Shown here: one piece after another, positions 6,731 through 14,188 of the stretch | Layout: every line of letters starts with the position of its first letter | Numbering within the stretch: position 1 is the first letter of the stretch | From: a virus | Direction: 5' to 3' (one strand) | Virus record (IMG/VR): IMGVR_UViG_3300002231_000712 | Location: 77,495-97,975 of that record | DNA: 20,481 nucleotides | Translations under genes and position numbers: made by a program | The notes under the pieces: generated by a model | Databases searched by the model: none | Told to the model about the DNA's origin: nothing | The model's input: the letters and a program-made list of their open reading frames with translations, nothing else

Positions 6731-7446
6731 ATAAAGAAGTGTTTATATCTTCTATAACTCCTATTTTTACAACCTCTATTACAGAACCACTATTACCGCT
6801 TTGCAATGCCATCCCTACAGTCTTATCTGCAAAAGAAACAGTATTATCTGCAAGTCCTACTATTACATTTCCTGTAGTAGAATTTCTACCTATTCCATAT
6901 AATAAATTACCTTTAACTACATTCTGGTTTAATTGGGCTTTGTAAATGACGTTTTGAGCTTTATCAACTATACCATCATTATTAGAATCATAAACACTTT
7001 TAGACATAGAACCATTCTGTAAAGATTGTATATCAGTTGTATTCTGAGTAATGATTACTTCTGCATCAGCAATATCAGTAGTATTTTGCGTAATGTTTGT
7101 TGAATTAGCAGTAATAGTATTTTTTTCTGCTTGAGTTACAAACTTATTATTAGTTGAAGCATCATCTACTTCATCTGCATTAGGAAAAGCTAATACAGGG
7201 TTTTGTCGGATCCGTATTGTTTACACCGTCACCAGTAACACTCTGTACATCATTAGATGTAGGAAATGGTATATTTCCATTACCTTCTAAAGTAATTCCA
7301 CCTACAGTTTTTATAGGTCTTTTACTTTGTATCGTTGATGTAGTCTCGTCACCACTATTTGTATTAGTAGTATTTAAAAGTTTTGTTACTTCTACATTAG
7401 TAATAGTTCTTGTATTACCTTCTAATACGCTTCCAGCAATGATACC
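6684..7446 (-). CDS. Long tail fibre, second fragment (two frames)
   Basis: After the break at 7447-7457 the fibre continues as FGIIAGSVLEGNTRTITNVE, KLLNTTNTNSGDETTSTIQ and SKRPIKTVGGITLEGNGNIP. The break at the GGG run 7198-7200 interrupts a phrase that should read NTDPTKPVLAFPNADEVDD. The following frame carries heptad-like Asn/Thr repeats (ITANSTNITQNTTDIADAE, IITQNTTDIQSLQNG), probably a coiled-coil shaft, then SKSVYDSNNDGIVDKAQNV and GLADNTVSFADKTVGMALQS. It stops at 6684, just after the homopolymer break. The ATG at 7007 is an internal methionine: coding clearly extends upstream in frame. Confidence 0.65.
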
Positions 7447-8618
7447 AAAAGTCTTTTATTGAAAGCTGTATTTTTTGAAAAACTATCTTCTTTGCCATTT
7501 AAAGCTGTTTGTGTAAGTGTTGATATGGGTTTGTTTAAATCAGAAGTATTATCTACATTACTTAAACCTACATCAGACTTTGTTAAGTCTATGTTTCCCA
7601 CACCTTCCAATGACTGATTTTCAATTGTCTTCAAAGGTCTTTTAGACTGAATACTTGTTAAAGTTTCGTCTCCTGTATTTTGTCCTGTCTGTATAAATAA
7701 CTTAGACTTCTCAAAATCAGTAAAAACATTCGTGTCAGCATTACTTTCATACTTCGTTTTTATTGAAGCAGGAGTTTCTTGCGTGCTAGCTCCTAACTGA
7801 AGAACCCACTCGCTATCTGTACTATCCCAAATATAACTCTGAACATCTTGACCTGATCCTGTATCAACATATGCGTAGCTGCCTATTGGTGCTGATGAAA
7901 AAGCAGACTGAAGAGCTGATAAAGAAATAAACTCTCCTAAAAACTTAGAAGATTCTAAGCCTGACAATTTAGATTTTTCTAAATCAGTAAAAGCATTAGT
8001 ATTACTATTGTTTTCATATTTAGTTTTTATACTAAGATCCGTCTCATCTCCACTGTTTATCCCACTCTGATTACTGAGGTTATTTCGCTCAAGTAGTGTT
8101 ATTATTTCGCCACTTCCTGCTCCAGATATATCACTGTGAGTTGTTACAGAACCATCTGCACTAACTTTAGACAAGTTGGTTAATACATCATTATTACTTG
8201 AAACAGTTGACTGAAAGTCATTAATAGTAGAAGATGACTGAGTTCCGGTATGGTTTCCTCGATCTCTATTATTTACATCTCTATTGTCTAATTGAACAGG
8301 AGTTTCAAATCCAAGATTATTATTTAGCAAGCTAATGTCATCTCCTTGAACTAAAGAGTTTATAAGACTAGCTTGACTAGAAATTACAAATGTATTAACA
8401 TTAGAAATTATAGAACCTGTTCCGTCTATTAATATAATAGTTCCATTATCTACAGATGCTTGTAAATCTAAAGACACTCTAAGCTCTTCTAATTCAAACT
8501 CATTTTCTGCTATATTTGAGTCATACATTACAAAATTAGAAATAGGGTGTGTAAATTCAACATTACCTAAGTCCTCTATAGCAGTAGTACTTACTGTACT
8601 TAAAATTATTTTACTCAT
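7422..8618 (-). CDS. Long tail fibre, N-terminal fragment with internal repeats
   Basis: This is the first 398-codon stretch of a fibre that would total about 890 residues (8618-5915). It contains signatures common in phage fibres: GNHTGTQ (residues 121-127), a GSYAYVDTGSGQDVQSYIWD module (247-266), and SDVGLSNVDNTSDLNKPIS (348-366). A 21-residue unit, KTKYExNxxTNxFTDxEKSKL, occurs at 197-217 and 287-307, and a GDET...SIQSKRP-IKT unit at 316-331 recurs after the break. The last residues from AFNKRL to the stop at 7422 are out of frame. Removing one base from the A4 and T4 runs at 7447-7457 restores AFNKDFGIIAG, a familiar fibre motif. The role would be host recognition at the tail. The start ATG follows the previous stop by 3 nt. 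Confidence 0.75.
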   Translation of the reverse strand: MSKIILSTVSTTAIEDLGNVEFTHPISNFVMYDSNIAENEFELEELRVSLDLQASVDNGTIILIDGTGSIISNVNTFVISSQASLINSLVQGDDISLLNNNLGFETPVQLDNRDVNNRDRGNHTGTQSSSTINDFQSTVSSNNDVLTNLSKVSADGSVTTHSDISGAGSGEIITLLERNNLSNQSGINSGDETDLSIKTKYENNSNTNAFTDLEKSKLSGLESSKFLGEFISLSALQSAFSSAPIGSYAYVDTGSGQDVQSYIWDSTDSEWVLQLGASTQETPASIKTKYESNADTNVFTDFEKSKLFIQTGQNTGDETLTSIQSKRPLKTIENQSLEGVGNIDLTKSDVGLSNVDNTSDLNKPISTLTQTALNGKEDSFSKNTAFNKRLLVSLLEAY

Positions 8619-8621
8619 AAT

Positions 8622-8990
8622 TTAATTGGTTTTAAACCAAGCTGTAATTCTTGGTCTTCTGAGATTACCTACAGTGTTTTCTTGTCTTAATCTAATTTCA
8701 TCTAATTTAGACCAAGGTATGTTTAAAATAGGAGAAACTGATTTACTATCTGCAACTACACTTAAAAAATAAATAGAAGTTCCATTTTTATAAACATGAG
8801 CCTCCCATGTTTCAACTCCGTTAGTAGAACAAGTGAGTCCTATTAATGTGCAGTCATCTTTAATAATACCAGGAGTTTGGTTATAAAAAACATCTCCTAG
8901 TTTCATGTCTCTATTTAGACTACTATTTCCATTTAAAGCACCTGTAATAGAAAACACTCCTTTATTCGCATTTGAATTATTTACTATCAT
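8622..8990 (-). CDS. Small tail-associated protein
   Basis: The 122-residue beta-rich protein starts MIVNNSNANKGVFSITGAL. Its ATG overlaps the stop of the preceding gene as ATGA, so translation is likely coupled. Features seen: DMKLGDVFYNQTPGI (about 29-43), CTLIGLTCSTNGVETWEAHVY (about 47-67) and a basic C terminus RRPRITAWFKTN. The single-domain beta layout and the neighbours suggest an accessory fibre, a collar or a tip protein, perhaps the attachment partner of the long fibre encoded 3 nt downstream. I do not recognise a specific family. Confidence 0.6.
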   Translation of the reverse strand: MIVNNSNANKGVFSITGALNGNSSLNRDMKLGDVFYNQTPGIIKDDCTLIGLTCSTNGVETWEAHVYKNGTSIYFLSVVADSKSVSPILNIPWSKLDEIRLRQENTVGNLRRPRITAWFKTN

Positions 8991-10120
8991 ATTTTATATT
9001 TATAAAATTGAACAATAATGTCAGCAGTTCCACTATCAGTAGCTCCTTTCCATTGTAAGACTTCATTTTCGTCTTGTGACAAATATTCAGGAGTTTTACC
9101 AATGTGTACAGATGCTCCTGAAGACACAGGAACTCCTAATGTAACCGGATCATTGACAGTAGTACCTGGTTGTATTACACTATATAATGTTCCATTTTTT
9201 ACAGTTATAATAGCTCCAACAACATCATCTATATTACCGAATATAACTGTGTCTGAAAAATCAACCACAGTAGTTGTAACAGTAGTAGCTACGTTTCTTA
9301 ATATAGAACATTCCCTGCTTAATATTTGAATTTCATTTCTAGTATCTTGAAGATCTCTTCTTATTAAGTCTAAGTTATCAAAATCAGGACTAGCTAAACT
9401 AAACGTAGTATATGTACTACTAGAAGAACCATCATCATTTACAATAACTATTTGAGCAATACTAGAAGGACTAATTTTTGCTTCTTCTATTACTAAGGTA
9501 GTACCACTTGCAACATTACATGAAAATGCAGAAACGTGAGTATTAAAAATATCACAGAAGTCTTGAAGTGTTTGAACTCTTGTTGTAGAACCATCGGTAA
9601 AGAAACTAATTACTTTACCACTAGTTAATGTAAAAGTAATTCCTCCAAGAACAGCAGGTAGTGCTCCAAAAAACCCTCCTCCTAATGACACATCAGGAGA
9701 ATCTGAGTCAAAAGTAATTCCGCTATAACTAGGTATGGATCTTACATTTACTGCAGAACAAGAACCGTATTCAAAAACTGTGCCCGTAGGTCTTGTACTA
9801 GTTATTGGACCGTTATCACCCTGTTTATATACAGGTTCAGAATTATCTACGCTAGTTTGACCAAATTCATAGATTGCAGAATCAGCAAAATACCATTGCA
9901 CTCCATCTACACACATTGGCTGCCAGCTTATAGTCTCAGTATCAAACTCAGTATGATCTCTAATAGTTTGCAATTCATTTAAAATAGCAATATTCTGATT
10001 ACCCCCTGTTTGTGATAACTTTGCTACTTCTTCACTAATTCTATCAAATCCTGTAATGCAAGGTGTTACACTTGAGATATCAGATAATACATCTTCTCCG
10101 TCAATTGTAAACTCAGACAT
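8987..10120 (-). CDS. Tail protein of unknown family
   Basis: The 377-residue protein, read from ATG 10120, starts MSEFTIDGEDVLSDISSVTP. It has an N-terminal helix (SEEVAKLSQTGG...LNELQTIRDH), a TISWQPMCVDGVQWYFAD segment (about 63-80), a beta-rich middle with Gly-rich GGGFFGALPAVLGGI, a helix at about 248-270 (DLIRRDLQDTRNEIQILSRE) and a C-terminal beta domain ending IIVQFYKYKI. The gene ends TGA overlapping the next ATG. The start is uncertain: the frame stays open upstream for about 40 codons (to a stop near 10250) with coding-like sequence (VTFADPTPFELSQSLIFIEY), and no separate leader is visible. It may begin here or be the C-terminal part of the gene that starts at 11725. Confidence 0.6.
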   Translation of the reverse strand: MSEFTIDGEDVLSDISSVTPCITGFDRISEEVAKLSQTGGNQNIAILNELQTIRDHTEFDTETISWQPMCVDGVQWYFADSAIYEFGQTSVDNSEPVYKQGDNGPITSTRPTGTVFEYGSCSAVNVRSIPSYSGITFDSDSPDVSLGGGFFGALPAVLGGITFTLTSGKVISFFTDGSTTRVQTLQDFCDIFNTHVSAFSCNVASGTTLVIEEAKISPSSIAQIVIVNDDGSSSSTYTTFSLASPDFDNLDLIRRDLQDTRNEIQILSRECSILRNVATTVTTTVVDFSDTVIFGNIDDVVGAIITVKNGTLYSVIQPGTTVNDPVTLGVPVSSGASVHIGKTPEYLSQDENEVLQWKGATDSGTADIIVQFYKYKI

Positions 10121-10331
10121 TTCAATAACTTGACTGGCTGGTACAGTACCATCTTGTATTTCTATTGCATACTCAATAAAAATAAGAGATTGAGATAGTT
10201 CAAACGGTGTAGGATCGGCAAAAGTTACAAGGACATCCTGGTAATGCGTTTAATACGTTTATTAAGTCAGCTTTCGTTGGATAAGGATTAGTTCCTCCCG
10301 CAATAGCACCTCCGTCACTAAATGTTCTGTT
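10121..10331 (-). CDS. Tail protein, third fragment (broken reading frame)
   Basis: Two coding-like stretches link the frames on either side. After the stop at 10318 the protein resumes as NRTFSDGGAIAGGTNPYPTK and ADLINVLNALP, breaks near 10234-10241, then continues as DVLVTFADPTPFELSQSLIF and IEYAIEIQDGTVPASQVIE. It then runs in frame into the ATG at 10120. Removing one base at each break restores continuity. The fragment is the C-terminal end of the gene beginning at 11725, or a bridge joining it to the 10120 protein. Translated sequence quality is as good as in the neighbours, so this is not a true non-coding gap. Confidence 0.5.
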
Positions 10332-10899
10332 GCACACCACTATTGTCATAGTACTCTAGTTCAAAATCAGAAGTAACATCTAATGCGCCAGGAGTGTTGT
10401 TCCACACCATGTAATACTTAGATGGAGTTTTAAGAATGTAATCTTTAACCTCTAGTAAAGTAGATTCACTAGCTCTTGTAGACAATGGTACATCTAGATT
10501 AAACAAGTTAGCTAAAATAGAATTCACTAGCGACGTAGATTCTAAACTAGAGTCTTTCAGAAACGTTCCTATTAAGGTATAAGACACGTCTTGATAGTCA
10601 AAATACTCAGTACTTTGAAGCACGTTATCTTCATACTTATCTACTCTTCTTATAATTAATTCGGCAGGATCTGTAATCCCAGCAGCAGTTATATAGTTCC
10701 AATTATTAGAAGATATTGTATAAGATCCTGAAACAGCGTTAGGAGTAAGTCTAATTTTAAAAGTAGAAAAATTACTAACAGAATTATCATAAATTAAATT
10801 TATAGTTTCTGTTGTTCCTAAAGGAACTCCTACTAACCCTGTAGATGTCGCCACGACTGTATTTCCTGATGATTCTATTAGTTCTACTGTAATCGTCAT
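10318..10899 (-). CDS. Tail protein, second fragment
   Basis: This continues the gene that begins at 11725; the frame break lies near 10896-10902. The ATG at 10899 falls exactly in the overlap, so it is more likely an internal codon than a start. The 193 residues are beta-rich and Ser/Thr-rich (TVELIESSGNTVVATSTGL, YTISSNNWNYITAAGITDP). A segment RRVDKYEDNVLQSTEYFDYQ follows, then a helix-forming stretch LDVPLSTRASESTLLEVKD that echoes the STESTLQSVLAGI and STQAKQDDIIAELQ phrases of the first fragment. Such repeated Ser-Thr-(Glu/Gln)-x-x-Leu helices suggest a repeating shaft. It ends at TAG 10318 through another break. Confidence 0.6.
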   Translation of the reverse strand: MTITVELIESSGNTVVATSTGLVGVPLGTTETINLIYDNSVSNFSTFKIRLTPNAVSGSYTISSNNWNYITAAGITDPAELIIRRVDKYEDNVLQSTEYFDYQDVSYTLIGTFLKDSSLESTSLVNSILANLFNLDVPLSTRASESTLLEVKDYILKTPSKYYMVWNNTPGALDVTSDFELEYYDNSGVQQNI

Positions 10900-11725
10900 T
10901 AATAGATACTCCAGATGTATAAGTGAAGTCTGCTAATATGTTTACAGTATTTAATGTAGAAAAATCAACGTCAACATCTACTTCTAAATAAAACGCATTA
11001 TTAAAACCACTGTAGACAATAGAGTCCCAGGATGGGACTATTCCTAATAAAGGTGGTGTAAAAGATCCTGCTATTATTTGAGTAGTACTTTGACTACCTG
11101 GAACCATTGTCCAGGAAGAAAGAGCATCACTATCTCTACCAAAACATTGTAGTACTTCATAATCTGGCTCATTAAGAATGTTCTGTAACTCTGCTATAAT
11201 ATCATCCTGCTTTGCTTGAGTTGAAAAGTCAGTTAAATTTAAATTTTGTAACTCTGCTAACAGCTGTGTTAATACAGAAACAGGATTTAAAAAATTAACA
11301 GTCCCCACTGGAGTAGCGGCGTTACCTTGAGCATCAATATAACTTATAGTTGTAGCTCCTGTGGTTTCATCTTTTTCAAAAACTAATTTAAAAATATCTC
11401 CATTAGAATCTTCTACTGAAGCTAATTCAAAGTCTATTTTATTTTCATTTAAAAGACTTGTTAGTACACCACCATTAGCAGTAATGCCAGCAAGTACACT
11501 TTGAAGAGTAGATTCCGTGCTATAATCAACACCTAGTAAAGAAGTAAGTAAAGCGGATTGAACTTGTTGTTCACTTAGTGTAGCAGAACCTGGTGTAACA
11601 CTAGACGATCCGCTAATGACAGCTTTCAAAAGCTCATTTAACTTCCTAGATATTTCATTTAGTGATGATAACGGAGTATGTCTTTCCCCATCGTATCTCC
11701 CTGGTATTCTTCTATTAAAAGTCAT
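10787..11725 (-). CDS. Tail shaft-like protein, N-terminal fragment
   Basis: The protein starts MTFNRRIPGRYDGERHTPLS. It carries an N-terminal helix (SLNEISRKLNELLKAVISGS), two similar helix-plus-loop phrases (YSTESTLQSVLAGITANGG; FSTQAKQDDIIAELQNILNE) and a beta region with ATPVGTVNFLNPVSV. The N terminus probably docks to the tail and the rest forms an extended stalk. After VDVDVDFSTLNTVNILADF the frame breaks near 10896-10902; the residues after that point down to the stop at 10787 are spurious. Joined fragments give at least 530 residues, and over 900 if the gene continues to 8987. It starts 37 nt after the stop of the short paralogue upstream. Confidence 0.65.
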   Translation of the reverse strand: MTFNRRIPGRYDGERHTPLSSLNEISRKLNELLKAVISGSSSVTPGSATLSEQQVQSALLTSLLGVDYSTESTLQSVLAGITANGGVLTSLLNENKIDFELASVEDSNGDIFKLVFEKDETTGATTISYIDAQGNAATPVGTVNFLNPVSVLTQLLAELQNLNLTDFSTQAKQDDIIAELQNILNEPDYEVLQCFGRDSDALSSWTMVPGSQSTTQIIAGSFTPPLLGIVPSWDSIVYSGFNNAFYLEVDVDVDFSTLNTVNILADFTYTSGVSINDDYSRTNRIIRKYSRGDIYRVSRSSFRNNRNYKFNL

Positions 11726-11762
11726 ATATTGTATTGTTTTATAATTTATTTTAGTTCTCTTA

Positions 11763-11985
11763 CTAAACTACATAAGAAATTGTGTTACTGGTAGTATTGT
11801 TGTACAAATCTCCTAATTTTAAACCGCCAGCTTGAGCACTTGCAGTGTCAGCAAAATTCAGGAAGAGTCTTTAGCCAATTACTTACAAAAGTATGTAGTG
11901 CAACAGGGTTGTCAAAATAAATTTTAGATTTTCTTCCATTTACGGTACCTCTTCCGTCAATATACAACGTTGGTTGAGTTTTCAT
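11763..11985 (-). CDS. Small tail protein with a YID-VNG-KS module, one frame break
   Basis: From ATG 11985 the sequence reads MKTQPTLYIDGRGTVNGRKS then KIYFDNPVALHTFVSNWLKT. It hits a false stop after LPEFC, and with one base removed from the A run at 11853-11856 (plus strand) continues EFADTASAQAGGLKLGDLYN to NTISYVV and TAG 11763, followed at once by TAA. The restored length is 73 residues. The ASAQAGGLKLGDLY phrase is a C-terminal motif I know from phage fibre and appendage proteins (Ala-rich, then GGL-x-x-GDLY). Its N-terminal 35 residues are paralogous to the start of the gene at 12697. It probably attaches to, or is a minimal version of, the same appendage. Confidence 0.65.
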
Positions 11986-11997
11986 GTTATAATGTTT

Positions 11998-12441
11998 TTA
12001 TTGTATTATTAATTTTCCGTCAAAAGGAGTGTCACAAGTTATTGTAACATCTCCTACGGTGTTTATTTTTATACTTTCTAAAGTAGTATTAAGAAGTCCT
12101 AGTGAATTACCAGGTATCATAACTTCGTTTCCTGGACCTATTACTTGTACTATAGGGTTAGCTCCTTGATTATGAGTACTAGCAGTTACATCTATTTTTA
12201 CACCACTTACCCAATCTGCAGCTACAAAAGATACTACTGTTTTTTTATCTTTAAATTCTGATTCACCTGTATTACTATCTGTTAATGTTAGTATTTGATT
12301 ATCAGAAGCTATTGAGTTGACTACGTTAGGAGTTCTTATATTTAATAAAGTTTCTCCTGTTATGCTTGTATTATCACCTAGTAGGTCAAGAATTGCTATT
12401 CCTTCTAAAGAAGTAGTAGTAGCAGAATAAAAATAATTCAT
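11998..12441 (-). CDS. Appendage protein, C-terminal fragment
   Basis: This is the second part of the gene that begins at 12697; the break lies at the A run 12429-12433 (plus strand). The ATG at 12441 is inside the overlap and probably not a start. The true join reads LVDELFYSATTTSLEGIAIL after removing one base. The fragment is almost entirely beta: TNVVNSIASD-type strands, SEFKDKKTVVSFVAADWVSG, VIGPGNEVMIPGNSLGLL and a final DVTITCDTPFDGKLIIQ before TAA. The overall shape suits a surface-exposed appendage head domain. No catalytic motif is seen. Confidence 0.65.
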   Translation of the reverse strand: MNYFYSATTTSLEGIAILDLLGDNTSITGETLLNIRTPNVVNSIASDNQILTLTDSNTGESEFKDKKTVVSFVAADWVSGVKIDVTASTHNQGANPIVQVIGPGNEVMIPGNSLGLLNTTLESIKINTVGDVTITCDTPFDGKLIIQ

Positions 12442-12697
12442 CTACTAATTCTATCTTAAAGTCAAAACCTGAACCATTGATTTCAGTATGTTCTAATAAA
12501 GGTCCTCCCATTACTACGTAGTTGAATATATTTCCATTAACTAAATCAGTATCTATTTTAAGACCATTTCTTGCCCCAATTATCCCAGTTTGACCTGTTA
12601 AACTAACTATGTATTCAGTTAAGTTAAAAGGATCATCCATGAACATTCTGGACTTTTTCCCATTTACAAAAAATCTTTTATCTATATAATAATTCAT
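12386..12697 (-). CDS. Appendage protein, N-terminal fragment with a YID-VNG-KS module
   Basis: The sequence starts MNYYIDKRFFVNGKKSRMFM, closely matching the start of the 11985 gene (YID-x-R-x-x-VNG-x-KS...D-x-P), then DPFNLTEYIVSLTGQ. It goes on to a beta region, NGLKIDTDLVNGNIFNYVVM and GGPLLEHTEINGSGFDFKI, a phrase frequent in Bacteroidota phage fibres (NGL...LGG-x-L...T-x-I). Codons after VDEL down to the stop at 12386 are out of frame. The restored protein is about 233 residues (12697-11998). The start is 1 nt after the TAG of the upstream gene. Confidence 0.65.
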   Translation of the reverse strand: MNYYIDKRFFVNGKKSRMFMDDPFNLTEYIVSLTGQTGIIGARNGLKIDTDLVNGNIFNYVVMGGPLLEHTEINGSGFDFKIELVDELFLFCYYYFFRRNSNS

Positions 12698-12698
12698 A

Positions 12699-12944
12699 CT
12701 AACATCCTCTACATATTTCCAAAGTGTTAATACTTTGAAGTGTTAAATTACTTTTGTATTTATTTAATTCTGTTATAACCGGACCGCTTATCCCACATAT
12801 TGTAAGATGATCTTCTATAGTTATTAGCCGCTTAACATATCTTATATTGCTAAATGATGCTTCTAAATTTTTATTATAACCATTTAATACCTTTTGAGCA
12901 TATAATGCTACTTGTTTACTATAATGACATTTTAATTGATCCAT
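12699..12944 (-). CDS. Small cysteine-containing tail-region protein
   Basis: The start at ATG 12944, 1 nt after the preceding TAA, gives 81 residues (MDQLKCHYSKQVALYAQKVL). A longer reading from ATG 13049 would lie inside the neighbour and is not needed. The protein is mainly helical with a central RLITIEDHLTICGISGP loop, a second helix VITELNKYKSNL, and the end LEICRGC. Small helical proteins ending in Cys-x-x-Cys are common in Bacteroidota phage tail regions; the pair C-R-G-C may bind metal or form a disulphide. It is encoded directly after a protein that also ends in Cys-x-x-Cys (PCKSC), so the two may interact. Confidence 0.6.
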   Translation of the reverse strand: MDQLKCHYSKQVALYAQKVLNGYNKNLEASFSNIRYVKRLITIEDHLTICGISGPVITELNKYKSNLTLQSINTLEICRGC

Positions 12945-12945
12945 T

Positions 12946-14178
12946 TTAACAAGATTTACATGGGTTAGAACTTGTACCAATTCCCGAAGGATAATTAACA
13001 GGAACAGTATTGCTAGATATCGTGCTAATTTTTGTACAATTACAATCATCTAATCTTCCATAACATCCATCTGATGTTATTAATATACTTAACAATTCAT
13101 ACATTGCACACATTTCATCATATGAAAGTGTTTCTGTACAATCATTAGACCATAATAACGCCTGATAAATATCCATAATATTAGAATCAACACATTGTAC
13201 TAATTTATTAACAACCTGACATCTTACTGAATCATCTTGGTCAATAAATACATGATTCTGTATACAAGTGCTGGAAACCTCACTAAAGTGTTCACAAATA
13301 ATGACTTGATATACTCCATCTGGTATAATTGAAAAACCAAATAAGGATTGAAAGCTTAATGCGTCGGCTATTGTCGAAGCTGTTCCTCCTGTTAGGTTAA
13401 AAGGACCAGATGTAATTAAGGGTATATACGTGTTTTCAAAAATACTATCATTACTTGATAATGATACAGTGTTTAAAGGATTAGCTGTATTCCAATTAGA
13501 TACTAGTACAGACAATGTAGTTACCCCATCAGGAACAATACTTATTAAGTTTCCATCTAAACCTCCTTTGTCCGCAGTTAGTGTAAACTGAAATGTTAAG
13601 CTAGGACTAAATGTAATAGACGCAAAGTCTCCATCGTTATACTCTACTATATTATCAGGTAGAGTATAGTTTACATTAAAACCACTAAATACACCGTTAC
13701 AAGAAGTTCCATTTTGAGTAAAATTATATGTAAGAATGTACTCAAAGCCTTTAGTTGTTGTAATTGTTATTTCATAAAATGTTGCCCCAGCTAATGTAGA
13801 TATCAAATCTTCAAAAATAATCCTATCTGAACTTACAGTGTACCCTGCATTTACAGGAGTACTTCCGTTTACAGTAAATGTCATATTAGAAACCAAAGAT
13901 GCGCTTATACCATCTAATCTAAAATTATATAAATCAACTGATGGTTGATCTAATACGCAAGAAAAAGTACTAACTGACAAGTCGTATTGAGGTGCTATAA
14001 TAGTTGTTATACCAGGATTACAACAATTATACGAAGTTGTTACAGAATAATAAGAGATATCAGTATAATCCTTACTAGGATCTCCTAGTATGTACTGAAC
14101 ATACTGGAGATCTGTAGTAAGAGTTTGTATAGCAATATCATCTTTAGAATCTATATCTGAAAAAATAATATTAGACAT
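12946..14178 (-). CDS. Large beta-rich tail protein with cysteine-rich C terminus
   Basis: The 410-residue intact frame starts MSNIIFSDIDSKDDIAIQTL. Residues ~60-170 form beta-strand sequence. Residues ~196-268 (FQFTLTADKGGLDGNLISIV...SVLVSNWNTANPLNTVSLSS...FNLTGGT) resemble a module seen in tail-sheath and other phage tail proteins, in which a Gly-Asn turn leads to an LTGG(T) end. Residues ~318-370 are helical (CQVVNKLVQCV...MDIYQALLW...YDEMCAMYELLSIL). The tail is CYGRLDDCNCTK...NPCKSC. Cysteines are unusually many for this window (about 16). It likely is a major tail or appendage subunit. It lies 10 nt after the abundant virion protein gene. Confidence 0.6.
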   Translation of the reverse strand: MSNIIFSDIDSKDDIAIQTLTTDLQYVQYILGDPSKDYTDISYYSVTTSYNCCNPGITTIIAPQYDLSVSTFSCVLDQPSVDLYNFRLDGISASLVSNMTFTVNGSTPVNAGYTVSSDRIIFEDLISTLAGATFYEITITTTKGFEYILTYNFTQNGTSCNGVFSGFNVNYTLPDNIVEYNDGDFASITFSPSLTFQFTLTADKGGLDGNLISIVPDGVTTLSVLVSNWNTANPLNTVSLSSNDSIFENTYIPLITSGPFNLTGGTASTIADALSFQSLFGFSIIPDGVYQVIICEHFSEVSSTCIQNHVFIDQDDSVRCQVVNKLVQCVDSNIMDIYQALLWSNDCTETLSYDEMCAMYELLSILITSDGCYGRLDDCNCTKISTISSNTVPVNYPSGIGTSSNPCKSC

Positions 14179-14188
14179 TATAATAATA

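Noticed and set aside
6664-9329. Open frames on the plus strand (6664-6945, 7217-7462, 9018-9329)
   Set aside because: Each lies antisense inside a well-supported minus-strand tail gene and encodes low-complexity, hydrophobic, Ser/Thr/Pro/Val-rich sequence with no recognisable motif.
12945-13049. Longer start (ATG 13049) for the 81-residue protein
   Set aside because: It would overlap the intact upstream gene by about 100 nt and add a hydrophobic, out-of-frame shadow; ATG 12944, 1 nt after the stop, fits the spacing of neighbouring genes.
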